Assembly: GCF_016583575.1 (NCBI RefSeq)
Contig: NZ_NRRG01000031.1
Span: 1 to 64,000, forward strand
Source of the DNA: Thiocystis violacea
GTDB lineage: Bacteria; Pseudomonadota; Gammaproteobacteria; Chromatiales; Chromatiaceae
Reading direction: 5' to 3'
DNA: 64,000 nucleotides
Shown: positions 63,046-64,000 of the stretch, one piece after another
Layout of the letters: the number at the start of each line of letters is the position of its first letter
How positions within the stretch are numbered: the stretch's first letter is position 1
Notes under the pieces: model-generated
The model's input: only the letters and a program-made list of their open reading frames with translations
Told to the model about the DNA's origin: nothing
Database searches by the model: none
Translations under genes and position numbers: made by a program

Positions 63046-64000
63046 TGGTCTGTCCTCCCATACCGCCGCGAGTAGGCGTGGGCTCTGTGTCATCGAGTGG
63101 TTGCGGATCCAGAACCGCGACCGTGAGTCGATCCGCGACCAGATACTTCCGGGCGACCGCCTGGATCCGCTCGGGGGTCACCTCCGCGAGCCGTTCGACA
63201 TAGGTATCGGCTAGACGCCAGTCCAGTCCGATGGTTTCGAGCAGACCGATCTGCATGGCCTGGTAGTGGAGCGAGTCCCTCTCGAAGACCTTGGCCGCGA
63301 TGACCTGATTACGGACCCGCTCCAACTCCTCGCCACTGACCGGCTCGGACTGAATGCGGGCGATCTGGTCGCGCAACGCCGCCTCGACCGCCTCGATGGG
63401 CTGCCCCTTGGATGGAACGGCGTCGAACAGGAAGAGCCCCGGCAGACGCTCGAAGGCACGATAGCTGGCCCCGGCGGAGGCGACGATCTGGGAGCCCCGC
63501 ACCAGTTCGCGGGCGAAGCGGGCGCTGTCGCCGCCATCCAGGAGCGAGGACAGCATCTCCAGCGCATAGGGTTCCCAGGATTCCTCCGCGTCCGCCATGG
63601 AGGGCGTTTTGTAGCCCATTAGAAGGTAGGATTCCTTGGCGGGAGCCTTGACTCGCAAACGCTTTTCACCAAGCTGATCCGGCTCGGCTCGGGTCTTGGG
63701 GGGACGGATTTCCTCGGCCGCGAGAGGACCGAAATGCTTTTCGGCCAGCGCGAAGACCTCGTCCGGATTCACGTCGCCGGCGACCACCAGGATGGCGTTG
63801 TTGGGCGCGTACCAGAGCCGGTACCAGTCCCGCACGTCCTCCAGGCGCAACTGTTCCAGATCGCCGGGCCAGCCGATGATGGGGTTGCGATAGGGCGAGG
63901 CGTCATAGGCGGCGGCGCTGAAACGCTCGTAGGTCAGGGATTGTGGATCGTCGTCGGTGCGGGTGCGGCGCTCCTCCTTCACCACCTCCAATTCCTTCGC
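63035..64000 (-). CDS. M16-family peptidase, catalytic subunit (partial, 5' end outside window)
   Basis: The C-terminal 321 residues of an M16 peptidase. The reading frame is open to the window end (AKELEVVKEERRTRTDD), so the N-terminal HxxEH zinc site should lie beyond 64000. Visible blocks are the WYRLWYAPNNAILVVAGDVN strand, GYKTPSMADAEESWEPYALEML and a C-terminal half-domain ending DRLTVAVLDPQPL. Together with the downstream non-catalytic partner it probably acts in the periplasm. Confidence 0.88.
   Translation of the reverse strand, partial: AKELEVVKEERRTRTDDDPQSLTYERFSAAAYDASPYRNPIIGWPGDLEQLRLEDVRDWYRLWYAPNNAILVVAGDVNPDEVFALAEKHFGPLAAEEIRPPKTRAEPDQLGEKRLRVKAPAKESYLLMGYKTPSMADAEESWEPYALEMLSSLLDGGDSARFARELVRGSQIVASAGASYRAFERLPGLFLFDAVPSKGQPIEAVEAALRDQIARIQSEPVSGEELERVRNQVIAAKVFERDSLHYQAMQIGLLETIGLDWRLADTYVERLAEVTPERIQAVARKYLVADRLTVAVLDPQPLDDTEPTPTRGGMGGQTNVR

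Overview
The window is high-GC, gene-dense bacterial chromosome. It most likely comes from a purple sulfur bacterium of the Chromatiaceae (Allochromatium/Thiocapsa/Thiocystis type). The best single clue is the 83-residue 2[4Fe-4S] ferredoxin at 60198-60449, which has the Cx8C insertion loop and C-terminal tail characteristic of the Allochromatium vinosum ferredoxin. The other housekeeping genes (pyrD, coaD, rsmD, M16 peptidase pair, ggt, Aas-type fusion) are ordinary gammaproteobacterial types. No tRNA, rRNA, CRISPR array, insertion sequence or prophage was seen. The genus assignment is inference.

Layout. (1) 1-4.3 kb is an accessory end: an AT-richer RES-domain toxin-like gene, then two genes sharing an unusual Trp-rich repeat module, one of them fused to a degenerate phospholipase-D domain and a J domain. 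(2) 4.4-9.1 kb: ketopantoate-reductase-like enzyme and a three-part Aas protein (MFS flippase + PlsC acyltransferase + acyl-ACP/CoA ligase), followed by a tandem 9-mer repeat. (3) 9.2-29.9 kb: an envelope/glycan and secretion region with four glycosyltransferases, two large membrane proteins, a sialidase-like secreted protein, two other secreted proteins, a secreted protease that joins an active lysyl-endopeptidase-like domain to a dead trypsin-like domain, a TPR-OGT protein, a GNAT protein and a PIG-L deacetylase. (4) 29.9-33.2 kb: a two-gene unit of a zinc-ribbon membrane protein and a SEC-C/TPR protein. (5) 33.4-45.7 kb: a 1615-residue DUF4062-STAND-WD40 protein, convergent with a tightly packed operon whose first members are OsmC, a SLOG-family LSDAT protein and a RyR-domain protein, and whose last four genes are a complete MCE/Mla-type lipid-transport set (permease, ATPase, MCE protein, lipoprotein). 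This arrangement is the strongest candidate for an undescribed system. (6) 45.9-58.1 kb: pyrD, then a signalling block (CheB-CheR-PAS fusion translationally coupled to a PAS-GGDEF-EAL protein, and a second membrane PAS-GGDEF-EAL protein with a damaged EAL site) and a cellulose-synthase-like glycosyltransferase. (7) 58.4-64.0 kb: ggt, ferredoxin, coaD, rsmD and a pair of M16 peptidase genes, the last cut by the window end.

How the genes may work together. In the 38.3-44.2 kb operon the LSDAT and RyR proteins look like nucleotide-ligand sensors, and the MCE set looks like an envelope lipid transporter whose ATPase has lost its catalytic glutamate and H-loop histidine. A reasonable inference is a nucleotide-responsive membrane or lipid effector system, possibly linked to the neighbouring STAND protein. 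The sequence shows the gene order and the motifs; the function is inferred.
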